From: an uncultured Acidobacteriia bacterium | Lineage (GTDB): Bacteria > Acidobacteriota > Terriglobia > Bryobacterales > Bryobacteraceae | Direction of reading: 5' to 3' | Assembly: GCA_903892565.1 (NCBI GenBank) | Contig: CAITIX010000006.1 | Span: 1 to 64,000 of the forward strand | DNA length: 64,000 bases | Shown: positions 17,010 to 25,621 of the stretch, piece after piece | How the letters are laid out: every line of letters starts with the position of its first letter | Numbering within the stretch: the first letter of the stretch is position 1 | Translations under genes and position numbers: made by a program | Notes under the pieces: model-generated | What the model saw: the letters and a program-made list of their open reading frames with translations, nothing else | Told to the model about the DNA's origin: nothing | Database searches by the model: none

Positions 17010-17871
17010 GCGGTTCCTCCGTTGCCAGCGGTCCATCTAGCCTGTGGCCTCGTGCGGCCCACTCCGCGCCCCCCAAAACGAGCATCGACGCGAGGAAAGA
17101 CAGGAAAATCAGACTTGCCGAATACTGGAACACGCCGTACTCGCGAGACAGCTTTTGCTGAAATGCCGGCCACGCGAACGTATTGACGTATTTCATGAAT
17201 TCCAGGAGCAAGCCTACGCCGATTGCCGCCGGGATGATGCGACTCAGCGGTGGACGTCCATTCGGCAGGTAGCGGTACACCAAGAACAGAATCAGGACAG
17301 ACAGAGGTACCGCGGCCAGCTTGAAAAGGAGTAGCGAAAAAAGAGCCATTCCATGCCCGGCCGTGGATTGCAGCCAGCGCGGGAGCGCACCGGTTTGGAA
17401 GGATTGCTGGTTCAGAGCCGTAATCATCAACGACAACAATGCCAGGCCTCCGCAAACAAAGATGAGCGCAAGGCTGACGATCTGATTTCGCACGAAGCTG
17501 CGATTCTTGCGGATGCCCCAGATCCGGTTCAAAGCCACTTCCAGAGGTTCGAAAACCCCATTCGCGGTGAAGAGCAAGAGCGCAATCGAAATGAGGGGCA
17601 GTGGTCCTTGGTGCGGTAAATTTCGAACGAGGAAGACCTGCAGGGCGTCCGGGAAATAGTCGCGCAGCGCCAAATTGATGGCGCCCGATGCCGCTTGTTC
17701 TGGAAACACCATTCGCGACACCGAGAGACTGACCGTGAGGAAGGGAAAAAACGACAACAAAACGTTGGCGGCTACGGAAAATGCGTAGACGTGAACCTCC
17801 GTCTGCATCCAATAGTGCAAGGTAAGGCGGATGTTCTCGATGAAGCGCCGCATTTTTTCAGAGTAGTGCAT
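17002..17871 (-). CDS. YihY/BrkB-family inner-membrane protein
   Basis: 289 aa from the ATG at 17871, with about six transmembrane helices; the 58 extra codons of the track ORF run into the promoter region of the divergent ugd gene. Family signatures: VYAFSVAANVLLSFFPFLTV near the N-terminus, a long middle region with NGVFEPLEVALNRIWGI, and the last helices SASLIFLSFLASMLVLGGAEW. Formerly called ribonuclease BN-like; the function is unproven and some members affect membrane integrity or serum resistance. It is followed by the SDR with an 8-base overlap. Confidence 0.88.
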   Translation of the reverse strand: MHYSEKMRRFIENIRLTLHYWMQTEVHVYAFSVAANVLLSFFPFLTVSLSVSRMVFPEQAASGAINLALRDYFPDALQVFLVRNLPHQGPLPLISIALLLFTANGVFEPLEVALNRIWGIRKNRSFVRNQIVSLALIFVCGGLALLSLMITALNQQSFQTGALPRWLQSTAGHGMALFSLLLFKLAAVPLSVLILFLVYRYLPNGRPPLSRIIPAAIGVGLLLEFMKYVNTFAWPAFQQKLSREYGVFQYSASLIFLSFLASMLVLGGAEWAARGHRLDGPLATEEPHE

Positions 17872-17941
17872 TGGGGCAGACGGCTGCGGAAATCGCGTGG
17901 ATCGGCCGATAAACGGTAAGATAGTCCTTTCACTTAAACTT

Positions 17942-19306
17942 ATGAATGTTTCAATCATTGGAACCGGATACGTCGGTCTAACGACAGGCGCCTGTTTGGC
18001 ATTTCTCGGGCATAAAGTGACTTGCGTCGATGCCGACGAAAGCAAAATTAAGACACTGCAAGCCGGTAAAGTTCCATTTCATGAGCCGCATATGGAAGAT
18101 CTGGTTGCCGACGCGCGTGCCAATCTGCGCTTCACCACCGACTACGCGAGTGCGATTCCCCAGTCGGATGTCGTGTTCATTGCGGTCGGCACGCCTCCCG
18201 GTGCGAACGGCTCGCCGGATCTGCGCTATTTAGAAGCCGCGGCCCGCAGCATCGGAGAGAATCTGGGCGACCACTTCACGGTTGTCGTGAATAAGTCCAC
18301 GGTGCCTATCGGAAGTGGCAACTGGGTGGGCGCATTGGTTCGCGATGCCTATGAGGCGGCCAAGGGGCGCAAAGCGAATGGAGTTTTTGCCGTTGCCTCC
18401 AATCCCGAATTTCTGCGCGAAGGATCAGCCGTTCTCGATAGCCTCTTTCCGGATCGCGTCGTGATCGGCGCAGACGAACCGCGCACATCGGAAGTGCTGT
18501 ACACCCTGTACCGTCCCATCCTGGAGCAGACGTTCCAAGCTCCGCCCTATCAGCGCCGGCCCGAAAGCATGACCGCGGTGCCGTTAATCTCTACCGATTT
18601 GGCGTCGGCGGAACTCATCAAGTATGCTGCCAATGCGTTTTTGGCGCTGAAAATCAGTTATATCAACGAAATCGGGAATGTTGCGGAAAAGGTGGGTGCC
18701 GATATCCGCCAGATCGCGCGTGGCATCGGCCTCGATGGACGCATCGGCCCGCGTTTCTTACAGGCGGGTCTGGGGTGGGGCGGATCGTGCTTTGGCAAAG
18801 ATACTGCGGCTCTTGTCGCTACCGCAGCGGAGTATGGCGTGGAAGCGCAGATCGTAAAGGCCGCGCGTGAGGTCAATCGTTTACAGCGCGAACGCGTCGT
18901 CGAAAAACTCTTGGCCGAATTGAAGATTTTGAAGGGGCGCACGATTGGGCTTCTCGGGCTCGCCTTCAAGCCTCATACGGACGATTTGCGCGAAGCTCCT
19001 TCGCTGGACATTGCGCGCAAATTAATCGAACGGGGCGCGCGCGTGAAGGCGCACGATCCGGTGGCAATGGAACGCTTCCGCCGCGAAAATCCAGACCTTG
19101 CGGTCACGTGTTGCGCGTCGCCACTCGAAGTTGCCGTGGATGCGGATGCCCTTGTGGTGGTGACGGAGTGGCCCGAGTATGCCGAGCTCCATTGGGAACA
19201 GTTGGGCCAGAGCATGCGTTCTTCCATCATTCTGGATGGACGCCAATTGCTGGATCGCGATCGTCTGACGCGCGCCGGATTCAAATACATCGGCCTTCCT
19301 GGCTAG
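17942..19306 (+). CDS. ugd: UDP-glucose 6-dehydrogenase
   Basis: NAD-dependent two-step oxidation of UDP-glucose to UDP-glucuronate, a capsule/exopolysaccharide and lipid-modification precursor. 454 aa from the ATG at 17942, which places the Rossmann motif GTGYVGLTTGACLA at residue 6. Also visible: FVAVGTPPG-like FIAVGTPPGANG, NPEFLREGSAV and the catalytic Cys in GWGGSCFGKD. Three standard domains are present. galU, which makes its substrate UDP-glucose, lies at 34-35 kb. Divergent from the BrkB gene with 70 bases between starts. Confidence 0.96.
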   Translation: MNVSIIGTGYVGLTTGACLAFLGHKVTCVDADESKIKTLQAGKVPFHEPHMEDLVADARANLRFTTDYASAIPQSDVVFIAVGTPPGANGSPDLRYLEAAARSIGENLGDHFTVVVNKSTVPIGSGNWVGALVRDAYEAAKGRKANGVFAVASNPEFLREGSAVLDSLFPDRVVIGADEPRTSEVLYTLYRPILEQTFQAPPYQRRPESMTAVPLISTDLASAELIKYAANAFLALKISYINEIGNVAEKVGADIRQIARGIGLDGRIGPRFLQAGLGWGGSCFGKDTAALVATAAEYGVEAQIVKAAREVNRLQRERVVEKLLAELKILKGRTIGLLGLAFKPHTDDLREAPSLDIARKLIERGARVKAHDPVAMERFRRENPDLAVTCCASPLEVAVDADALVVVTEWPEYAELHWEQLGQSMRSSIILDGRQLLDRDRLTRAGFKYIGLPG

Positions 19307-19348
19307 CGTTGCCGCGTGGACGCGCGAAGCTTGCGAAAATAGAAGCAA

Positions 19349-20158
19349 GTGGAATTCAATCACCTGTGCCACATCCTCGAAGAGGACCCTCCGAAGGGCC
19401 GTCTGGACCGTGCAGCGCTGGAAATCGCCACCATCGACACTCCGGATCTCGAAGCCGAGCCCGTGCTGGAGCGTCTCAATGAGCTGGCCGCCAATCTCGG
19501 GGACCGGCTGCGCAATTTCAACGACGGGCGCGAGTTCGTCGAAAAAGCGCAAGCTTACCTGTTCGAAGAACTGGGCTTCCGCGGCAATGAGCAGGACTTC
19601 TTCGATTCCCGGAATAGCTGTCTGGACCAGGTGCTCGCGCGCCGCGTAGGGCTTCCCATCACGCTTTCCGTGCTCTACATGGAAATCGCCCGCAGACTCG
19701 CAATGCCTGTGTTTGGCATCGGCTTACCGCGCCATTTTGTGATTCAGTTCGACGACGGCAATTTCTCCGCCTATATCGATCCCTATCACGGCGGAAAAAT
19801 CGTTACGCCGGAGGAATGCTTTGCCTTGGCAGGCGTGCAGGTCGCGGATCCCATGCTGCTGCGCCCTGTTTCGAAGAAGGCGATTGTGATGCGCATGCTA
19901 CAGAATCTGCGCGGTGTCTATTTGCGGCGCGAGGACTGGACGAAGGCCGTGCGGACGCTGGATCTGCTACTGATCGGCGCGCCCGAAATGGCTTCCTGGT
20001 ACAAGCAGCGAGGAGTTCTGTACATGGAATTAAAACGCCAGCAGGCCGCACGCGCGGATCTGGAAACGTATCTCAAGATGGAGCCGGAAGCCCCCGATGC
20101 CGAAGCGATCCGCAAACAATTGCAGTCGATTCACGCGTGGCTCGCGCGTATGAACTAG
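19349..20158 (+). CDS. SirB1/transglutaminase-like and TPR protein
   Basis: 269 aa, GTG start. The N-terminal transglutaminase-like core-2 domain (about 30-165) contains DSRNSCLDQVLARRVGLPITLSVLY split by the family's conserved NSCLDQVL and RRxGLPI pattern, then GIGLPRHF and YIDPYHGG. The C-terminal half (about 185-269) has TPR-like helices (RGVLYMELKRQQAARADLE). This is the SirB1 layout, widespread in proteobacteria and acidobacteria with no settled enzymatic function. It follows ugd by 42 bases, so it may share that transcript. Confidence 0.85.
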   Translation: MEFNHLCHILEEDPPKGRLDRAALEIATIDTPDLEAEPVLERLNELAANLGDRLRNFNDGREFVEKAQAYLFEELGFRGNEQDFFDSRNSCLDQVLARRVGLPITLSVLYMEIARRLAMPVFGIGLPRHFVIQFDDGNFSAYIDPYHGGKIVTPEECFALAGVQVADPMLLRPVSKKAIVMRMLQNLRGVYLRREDWTKAVRTLDLLLIGAPEMASWYKQRGVLYMELKRQQAARADLETYLKMEPEAPDAEAIRKQLQSIHAWLARMN

Positions 20159-20171
20159 TGCCCGGGATTCC

Positions 20172-20498
20172 TTATTCCGGCGTTGTCAGCTCGCGGTCCA
20201 GCCATGCCAGATAGGGTTCCGATCCTTCGACAATCGGGATCGCGATCAGCTCCGGCACTTCGTACGTATGCCGTTTTTCTACGGCAGCGCGCAGTGCGGG
20301 GAACAAGTCGCGCCGCGATTTGATCACTAGCAACCATTCGGTGGAATCCTCGATCTGTTCTTTCCAGCGATAGATGCTACGTGCGCCCGGCACTATGTTG
20401 ACGCATGCCGCTACGCGCTCTTCGACCAGGGCGCGGGCCAGCTCGGCGGCACTCTTCTCCGAATCGCACGTTGTCAGTACAACGATCTTGTCCGTCAT
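20172..20498 (-). CDS. cutA: Divalent-cation tolerance protein CutA
   Basis: Small trimeric ferredoxin-like protein, 108 aa, linked in E. coli to copper tolerance but of unclear biochemical role. The full CutA pattern is present: TTCDSEKSAAELARALVEE, AACVNIVPGARSIYRWKEQI, EWLLVIKSRRDLFPAL, HTYEVPELIAIPI and the final YLAWL. Its ATG overlaps the stop of the upstream TPR gene (ATGA), so the two are translationally coupled. Convergent with the SirB1 gene, 13 bases apart. Confidence 0.95.
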   Translation of the reverse strand: MTDKIVVLTTCDSEKSAAELARALVEERVAACVNIVPGARSIYRWKEQIEDSTEWLLVIKSRRDLFPALRAAVEKRHTYEVPELIAIPIVEGSEPYLAWLDRELTTPE

Positions 20499-20962
20499 TT
20501 TTTCTTGTGTGGATCTTCCGGCAGCTTCTCGAGCTTTTTCTTCACCACTTCTGCGTCCTTGGCAGGAGGTTCAAGCGTCAAATATTTTGTGTAGGCTTCC
20601 CGCGCACCGGCGATATTGTGCAACTTCTCGTCGGCCTCGGCCAGCCTTAGCAGCGCTTCCTGCGATGTGGGATCCCACTTCGTGGCTTCCAAATAGCGGT
20701 TAGCCGCTGCCCGATAGTTGCCCTTCTTGAAGTAAAAATTGCCCGCGATGATGTTGCGTCCCGCTTCCAAAGGATTAAACGAGTATTCCTTAGGCTTGAG
20801 ATCGGGATCTTCTTCCGGTGGCTCCTGCTCCTCAGCGTTCGCCGGAGGCGTAGCGTCCTTGTGCGATTTCATCTGCGCCTGCGAAGGCAACACAAGGAAG
20901 AGCGCGCAGAAAAGAAGAAGGCTCGCTTTCAACTGCCAACCGAGCGGTAAGACGCGTGCCAC
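20495..20962 (-). CDS. Exported TPR-domain protein
   Basis: About 155 aa. I prefer the GTG at 20962, which gives a signal-peptide-like start (LKASLLLFCALFLVLPSQAQ); the track start at 21016 would add 18 codons and overlap the divergent uvrC leader. After an acidic Pro/Glu-rich spacer come two to three TPR units (AGNFYFKKGNYRAAANRYLE, RLAEADEKLHNIAGAREAY) and a Lys-rich tail. The pattern recalls short BamD-like lipoproteins, but there is no lipobox. Coupled to cutA by a 4-base overlap; divergent from uvrC. Confidence 0.75.
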   Translation of the reverse strand: MARVLPLGWQLKASLLLFCALFLVLPSQAQMKSHKDATPPANAEEQEPPEEDPDLKPKEYSFNPLEAGRNIIAGNFYFKKGNYRAAANRYLEATKWDPTSQEALLRLAEADEKLHNIAGAREAYTKYLTLEPPAKDAEVVKKKLEKLPEDPHKKK

Positions 20963-21039
20963 AATTAAAGTATAAGGCTGAAAAAAGCCTTTGGCCGGAG
21001 CGGATTTCCGCCGCAACCGCCTCGCACGGATCTTCGCTC

Positions 21040-22854
21040 ATGACAGATCTCCGCCAGCGCGCCTCTGAGCTACCAACCGAGCCCGGAGTGTATCTGTACA
21101 AAGACGCCCACGGCACTGTCATCTACGTCGGCAAGGCCATCAATCTTCGCAATCGCGTCCGCAGCTATTTCTCGGCCGACAAAATGGCCGACATGAAAAC
21201 TGGGACGCTGCTTGGCGAAGCCCGCAATATCGATTTCATCCAGGTCGATAACGACCGCGAAGCGCTGGCGCTCGAAAACAACCTCATCAAGCAGTATCAA
21301 CCGCGCTTCAATGTTCTGCTGCGCGATGACAAGACCTACCCGTATATCAAATTGACCGGTGAGAAATCCCCCCGCGTCTATGTGACGCGCCGCATCAAGA
21401 AAGACGGGGCGCAATATTTCGGCCCGTATTTTCCGGCGAGCCTCGCGTACCGGCTGGTACATTTGATCCATCGCTACTTCAAAGTGCCTTCGTGCCGGAT
21501 CGACATGACGCGGACGCACACGCATCCATGCCTGGAGTATCACATCCACCGTTGCCTGGGTCCTTGCGTGCAGGGGCTGACGACGGACCACGCATACGGC
21601 GACGCTGTCCAGTCCGTGCGCCTCTTTCTCGAAGGCCGGCACAAGGACTTGGCGCGTGACCTCGAAGCCCGCATGACGGAGGCGAGCGCGGCGATGCGCT
21701 ATGAGGAAGCCGCGGCCCTCCACAATTTGAAGCAAACGGTGGAAGAGCTCGGGGAAAAGCAGAAGATGGCGACGGTGGATGGAGCCGACACCGATATTTT
21801 CGGCTATCATGCCGAGTCTCCCCTGGTTGCGGTAAACCTTTTTCACTTCCGCAACGCGCGCGTTGTGGATCGCCGCGAGTTCTTCTGGGAAGACCGGCAC
21901 GATTTCGATGCACCCGAGTTCTTTTCGTCGCTGCTCAAGCAGCTCTACTTGGATGAGCCCCATATTCCCGGGCAGATCCATGTGCCCGTGGATTTTGAAG
22001 ATCGCGAAACGCTCGAAGCTCTGCTCAGCGCGCGCCGCGGACGCAAAGTGGAAATTCACACTCCGCAGCGCGGAACCAAGAAGGCGATGCTCGATCTGGT
22101 GGAATCCAACTCCCAGTTGAGCTTTGAACAGCGTTTTCGCGTGCTCAAGCCTTCGGCCAAAGCGATTGAAGCCGCATTGCAAGATGCACTTTCCCTGGAA
22201 CAGGCGCCCCGGCGCATTGAATGCTTCGACATTTCGCACATCCAGGGGACCGATAAGGTCGCCAGCATGGTGGTGTGGGAAAACGGACGGATGAAGAAAG
22301 CGGACTACCGCAAGTTCATCATCAAGACCGTGGAAGGCAACGACGATTTCGCGTCGATGCGCGAAGTCATCACGCGCCGCTACGAACGTTTGCAGGAAGA
22401 GGGGAAGGAACGGCCGGGGCTCGTTTTAGTGGACGGCGGATTAGGACAGCTCCATGCGGCCTCGGGAGCACTCGAAGCGCTCGGCATCACGGATCAACCG
22501 CTTGCCTCCATCGCTAAGCGCGACGAATGGATCTACGTTTACGGGCAGGAGGACGAGCCCATCGTGCTCGACAAGTTCTCACCCGTGTTGCACTTGGTAC
22601 AAATGGTGCGCGACGAAGCGCATCGCTTTGCCGTGACGTTTCATCGCACACGGCGCAATGCCAGCCGCCTGCGCAGTGAACTCGATCAAATTCCAGGTGT
22701 GGGAGAAAAGACGGTAACGAAATTACTGCGGCACTTCGGAAGTGTGGAGTTAGTGCGGAAGGCGCCGGAGGAGGAACTCGCTGCCGTTGCCGGCGCCGCG
22801 ATCGCGCGGAAAATCAAAACCGGGATGCTGGAGAGCCTCGTTCCACCGGAATAG
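21040..22854 (+). CDS. uvrC: UvrABC system protein C
   Basis: Dual-incision endonuclease of nucleotide excision repair, 604 aa. The ATG at 21040 is chosen so that the GIY-YIG domain begins at the usual distance (GVYLYKDAHGTVIYVGKA). Domains in order: GIY-YIG (about 10-95), Cys-rich stretch (SCRIDMTRTHTHPCLEYHI..RCLGPC), UVR motif (about 205-240), RNase H-like 5' nuclease (ECFDISHIQGTDKVASMVV, VLVDGGLGQL) and the tandem HhH (IPGVGEKTVTKLLRHFG). All segments look intact. A perfect 6-bp hairpin (22939-22955) without a T tract lies before the convergent roadblock gene. Confidence 0.97.
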   Translation: MTDLRQRASELPTEPGVYLYKDAHGTVIYVGKAINLRNRVRSYFSADKMADMKTGTLLGEARNIDFIQVDNDREALALENNLIKQYQPRFNVLLRDDKTYPYIKLTGEKSPRVYVTRRIKKDGAQYFGPYFPASLAYRLVHLIHRYFKVPSCRIDMTRTHTHPCLEYHIHRCLGPCVQGLTTDHAYGDAVQSVRLFLEGRHKDLARDLEARMTEASAAMRYEEAAALHNLKQTVEELGEKQKMATVDGADTDIFGYHAESPLVAVNLFHFRNARVVDRREFFWEDRHDFDAPEFFSSLLKQLYLDEPHIPGQIHVPVDFEDRETLEALLSARRGRKVEIHTPQRGTKKAMLDLVESNSQLSFEQRFRVLKPSAKAIEAALQDALSLEQAPRRIECFDISHIQGTDKVASMVVWENGRMKKADYRKFIIKTVEGNDDFASMREVITRRYERLQEEGKERPGLVLVDGGLGQLHAASGALEALGITDQPLASIAKRDEWIYVYGQEDEPIVLDKFSPVLHLVQMVRDEAHRFAVTFHRTRRNASRLRSELDQIPGVGEKTVTKLLRHFGSVELVRKAPEEELAAVAGAAIARKIKTGMLESLVPPE

Positions 22855-22973
22855 AAATTCCGCGCCGAGGCATCTCCTCCCCTTTTAGCCCGTGAACGCG
22901 GTCTTGCGAGAGACGGCGGGGCAAGCTCAATCCGCGCGCCGAGCTTCCCGCTCGGACACGCGGTCAGAACAAT

Positions 22974-23339
22974 CTAGAACAGCTCGCCAATTTCTTTTGC
23001 CGTGTTGCGCGCTTCCAGGTGAATGAGTCCAGCGTTGCCGCCTTGCGGACTCAGAACCGCCAGGACCGCCTTCGCACCTGCGGAGTACACGAACAACGCG
23101 CCCTCGTCCGCCTGCACGCTGACTTCGCCGAGCGTTCCCGCACTCATCGTTTCGCTGATGCGACGTCCGAGGCTGGATGCCGCTGCCGCCATCGCCGCCA
23201 CCCGATTGGGATCGGCACCGTTGGTGAGAGCGTGAGCGATCGGCAGTCCCTCGTTGGACGCCAATAATACGCCCTTCAGTTCGGGAATCGAATTACGCAA
23301 CCCCTCGAGGGCAATCTTCAAAGCTTCGCCTTTTGCCAT
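22974..23339 (-). CDS. Roadblock/LC7-domain protein
   Basis: 121-aa single-domain roadblock/LC7 (MglB-like) protein. The pattern starts with an N-terminal helix (ALKIALEGLRNSIPELKGVL), then LLASNEGLPIAH, AAMAAAASSLGRRI and a terminal sheet with VLAVLSPQGGNAGLI. In bacteria such proteins often regulate small Ras-like GTPases (MglA) that set polarity or motility, but no MglA-like gene is in the window. It is divergent from the repeat-rich zinc-ribbon gene, sharing a 356-base intergenic region with it. Confidence 0.9.
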   Translation of the reverse strand: MAKGEALKIALEGLRNSIPELKGVLLASNEGLPIAHALTNGADPNRVAAMAAAASSLGRRISETMSAGTLGEVSVQADEGALFVYSAGAKAVLAVLSPQGGNAGLIHLEARNTAKEIGELF

Positions 23340-23403
23340 TTTGATTTCCTTTCTGGCCCGTTTCGGGGCCTGCGACCGATATCTGCGCGGTCTGCGCAGT
23401 GAC

Positions 23404-23435
23404 TTATCGGCAGCAGTACTGAAGTTATCGGCGGC
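23404..23435. promoter_or_regulatory. TTATCGGC(R)GC direct repeat, possible operator
   Basis: TTATCGGCAGC at 23404 and TTATCGGCGGC at 23425 are 11-base near-identical direct repeats 21 bases apart, i.e. on the same DNA face. They lie between divergent genes, 65-96 bases upstream of the roadblock start. No regulator is identified; a chance repeat cannot be excluded. Confidence 0.4.
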
Positions 23436-23565
23436 TAGGGAATAAACTTTATGCCGCTCTACGGCGAAACGGACGCCGACGGGCTGTAAAACCAGCGAGT
23501 TCGCTCTATTAGGAACGGCAGGACGCGCCAGACGCGGCGCCGGGTAGTTACGAAACCAAAGAACC

Positions 23566-23619
23566 AGCCCCTAAGGGCAATCCCTTAAGAGCGCACTGGG
23601 GGAAATCCCCAGAAGGGCT
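23566..23619 (+). ncRNA. Putative structured leader (three-way junction)
   Basis: Closing stem AGCCC (23566-23570) / GGGCT (23615-23619) encloses two hairpins: AAGGG-CAAT-CCCTT and CTGGGG-GAAAT-CCCCAG. All three helices are perfect by eye. The element ends 76 bases before the ATG at 23696, so it would be in the 5' leader of that gene. Class unknown; whether it folds or regulates is inference. Confidence 0.4.
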
Positions 23620-23695
23620 CCATAAGCACTTTACCGTACAGAAACCTCAAAGATTGGTCTTTAGCATTTGGAGGAAAAGGACGATCAACTACATC

Positions 23696-25618
23696 ATGAA
23701 GTGTCTGTATTGCGGCAAGGACGTGCCGCTGTTGAAACGTTTGGCGAAAGGTGAATTCTGCTCGGATGAGCACCGCGTCAGCTATCAACAGGAATACAGC
23801 CAGTTGGCGCTCAATCGATTGCTGCAAACCTATTCGCCCGAAGAAACACGCAAGGCGGCTCAGGCCCAGGCGGATTCCAAGGTTACGGTAACCGAAAAGA
23901 CTTCGCCGAAGCACTCTTCCGAGAGTCGGACGGCGCCCGTGGAGCACGCTGCGACGGATCATTCCTCGGCTCCTCCACCACCGGCGCGTCCTGCTTCCCC
24001 GCGTCCTTCCGATGCCGCGCATCTTGCCCCTGTCGCGCATCTTGCCCCTGCCGCGCATCTTGCTCCGGCACCTCATTCTCCTGCACCTCATTCCAAGGAG
24101 GTGAGGGCGCTTCCAACGGCAACGATGGAGATCCAGCCGCAGCCTGCAAAAACGATTGAGCCGGCGCCCAAGTCATCGCGAAAGCCGGAGCCGAAGCCAA
24201 TGCTGTCGGAGCTACCTGCTCCTACCCATGCCCGGGGGGCGGAAAATCATACGCACGCTCAGGCGCCGAAGCTAACGCTCTCACTGAACCAATCTTCACC
24301 GGCAAATCAGACTGGCACTGCAACCCCAACTGCAAACCCAAGCCGGACGAAGAAAGCTCCGCAGCCCGCAGCAGGCGAAGATGGCCGGCCTGAACCGAAA
24401 CGATGGTCGTCGCCAAAGACCGGAGTCGCTGCACTGGCGCAAGCCGTCTCGCACCATCCGTCACAAGAGCACGCGCAGGAACACGCGCCGGTCACAACCT
24501 CTCTGGCGAATTCCACAACAGCGGTTTTGCCGGCGCAGGAAGCGTCGCCTGCGAGCTGTTCCTCGCCCACACCATCGCACGAGTTAACGCCCGAGTCATC
24601 GCACGGATCCGTGCCCGAGTTAACGCCTGAGTCAACCCACCCGCTCACGACGGAAGCTGCGCCCCCGTTGGCCACTGCGGCCGAGCCTGTTGAGTCTGAG
24701 CCTGTTGAGTCTGAGGCTGTTGAGTCTGAGCCTGTTGACTCTGAGCCTGTTGACTCTGACGCACGGCAACACCCATCCTTGGCCGACAACGTGTTCCTGC
24801 TTCCCCCCGGTGTTGACGAACCTTTCCGTTTGCGTCGAGCTGCGGAGACATTGATTTCATCGCTTTCTCCCGCGCTGCCGCGTGCAAGCATGAACCCGCT
24901 CCCGCCGAATGTAAGGATGGCGGATTGTCTCTCTTCCAGCACCTTTGTAGATGCGTTGAAACCGCCCCCGAATTCGCGCCCCGTGCGGCTGGAGTTTCGA
25001 GAGTTCGCCCGCCGAGAGCTGGTCTTTGAATTCCGCTCCACCATCCAGGGACCACGCCTGGATTTGGCGACGCAACCAACAGCCCTTCCTTTTACGCCCA
25101 TAACGCCGCGGTCGACGCCGCTGCTCTGGGTAGGTCCGGCTCTAGAATTTCCGCCGATGGAAGATCACAGTCACGCGACCGCAGCCTTGCACCTGCCTTT
25201 GCCCGAACGCCCGGCTGCGATCACCCCGCCAGCGGAGGGTCGGGCGGGAAGCTCGTCCACGCAAAGTGAATCTCCGGTAATCGTGGATGCCTCGGCGGAA
25301 CCCGAATCAATTTTGACCGCGTTGCCCATGGTGTTTGAAGGTATTCCAGGGGGGCGAGCAAAGCCCGTTCAAGTATTTGCGTCGACGCTTCGTGCTGCCG
25401 CGGTGGTGGACATCCCGCGCTACGAAGCGCTGCCCATGCGCGCCGTGATCGTCGTCGAGAGGACTGGCGCGCCGCAGGCCCCAGTCGCGAATCGGAATGG
25501 TGGGGTAGAGGAAAGCATCCACGGTTGGCTAAAATCTCGCGGCGACTCGACCTTCTTAGTGGAGTCTTTCGACGGTCTAGAAGAGGCTGTGGGATCGAGG
25601 ATGCAGCAAAAACCATAA
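23696..25618 (+). CDS. Pro/Glu/Ser-rich protein with N-terminal zinc-ribbon-like motif
   Basis: 640 aa, family not recognised. The ATG at 23696 is chosen because it places a treble-clef-like CLYCGKDVPLLKRL...FCSDEHR motif at the very N-terminus, a small zinc knuckle seen in other acidobacterial proteins. The TTG at 23654 would add 14 codons; the GGAGG at 23670 is too far from the ATG to decide. Residues 60-360 are low complexity with two tandem repeats (HLAPxA units and ESEPV units). The last 270 residues look more ordered, rich in beta-type segments (RLEFREFARRELVFEFRS, ALPMRAVIVVERTG). No signal peptide or membrane helix. Confidence 0.7.
   Translation: MKCLYCGKDVPLLKRLAKGEFCSDEHRVSYQQEYSQLALNRLLQTYSPEETRKAAQAQADSKVTVTEKTSPKHSSESRTAPVEHAATDHSSAPPPPARPASPRPSDAAHLAPVAHLAPAAHLAPAPHSPAPHSKEVRALPTATMEIQPQPAKTIEPAPKSSRKPEPKPMLSELPAPTHARGAENHTHAQAPKLTLSLNQSSPANQTGTATPTANPSRTKKAPQPAAGEDGRPEPKRWSSPKTGVAALAQAVSHHPSQEHAQEHAPVTTSLANSTTAVLPAQEASPASCSSPTPSHELTPESSHGSVPELTPESTHPLTTEAAPPLATAAEPVESEPVESEAVESEPVDSEPVDSDARQHPSLADNVFLLPPGVDEPFRLRRAAETLISSLSPALPRASMNPLPPNVRMADCLSSSTFVDALKPPPNSRPVRLEFREFARRELVFEFRSTIQGPRLDLATQPTALPFTPITPRSTPLLWVGPALEFPPMEDHSHATAALHLPLPERPAAITPPAEGRAGSSSTQSESPVIVDASAEPESILTALPMVFEGIPGGRAKPVQVFASTLRAAAVVDIPRYEALPMRAVIVVERTGAPQAPVANRNGGVEESIHGWLKSRGDSTFLVESFDGLEEAVGSRMQQKP
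24014..24067 (+). repeat. 18-bp tandem repeat (3 units) coding HLAPxA
   Basis: Three head-to-tail 18-base units, GCCGCGCATCTTGCCCCT and near copies, encode AHLAPV, AHLAPA and AHLAPA in frame in the Pro-rich protein. Differences are one base between units 1 and 2 and two in the last. Confidence 0.85.
24683..24757 (+). repeat. 15-bp tandem repeat (5 units) coding EPVES/EPVDS
   Basis: Five head-to-tail copies of GAGCCTGTTGAGTCT with single-base variants (GAGG in unit 3, GACTCT in units 4 and 5). In frame, giving a strongly acidic segment of the same Pro-rich protein. Confidence 0.9.
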
Positions 25619-25621
25619 CGG

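Larger units (their letters stand above)
23340..23695. other. Divergent intergenic region with direct repeats and hairpins
   Basis: 356 bases between the roadblock gene (-) and the Pro-rich zinc-ribbon gene (+). No convincing ORF. It holds a TTATCGGC direct repeat spaced by two helical turns near the roadblock side, several GC-rich hairpins (AGCGAGTTCGCT near 23490; GCGCC/GGCGC near 23525) and a three-helix arrangement at 23566-23619. I compared it by eye with GEMM-type c-di-GMP and cobalamin riboswitch cores and could not match either. Confidence 0.6.

Noticed and set aside
22939-22955. CCGAGC/GCTCGG hairpin between uvrC and the roadblock gene as a terminator
   Set aside because: Perfect 6-bp stem but no T tract on either strand; left as a note under uvrC.
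23440-23560. Possible GEMM (c-di-GMP) riboswitch
   Set aside because: Some short similarity (GACGCC, GGGTAGTTAC) but the conserved two-helix core with GGCAAACC and ACGCAAAGCC is absent.
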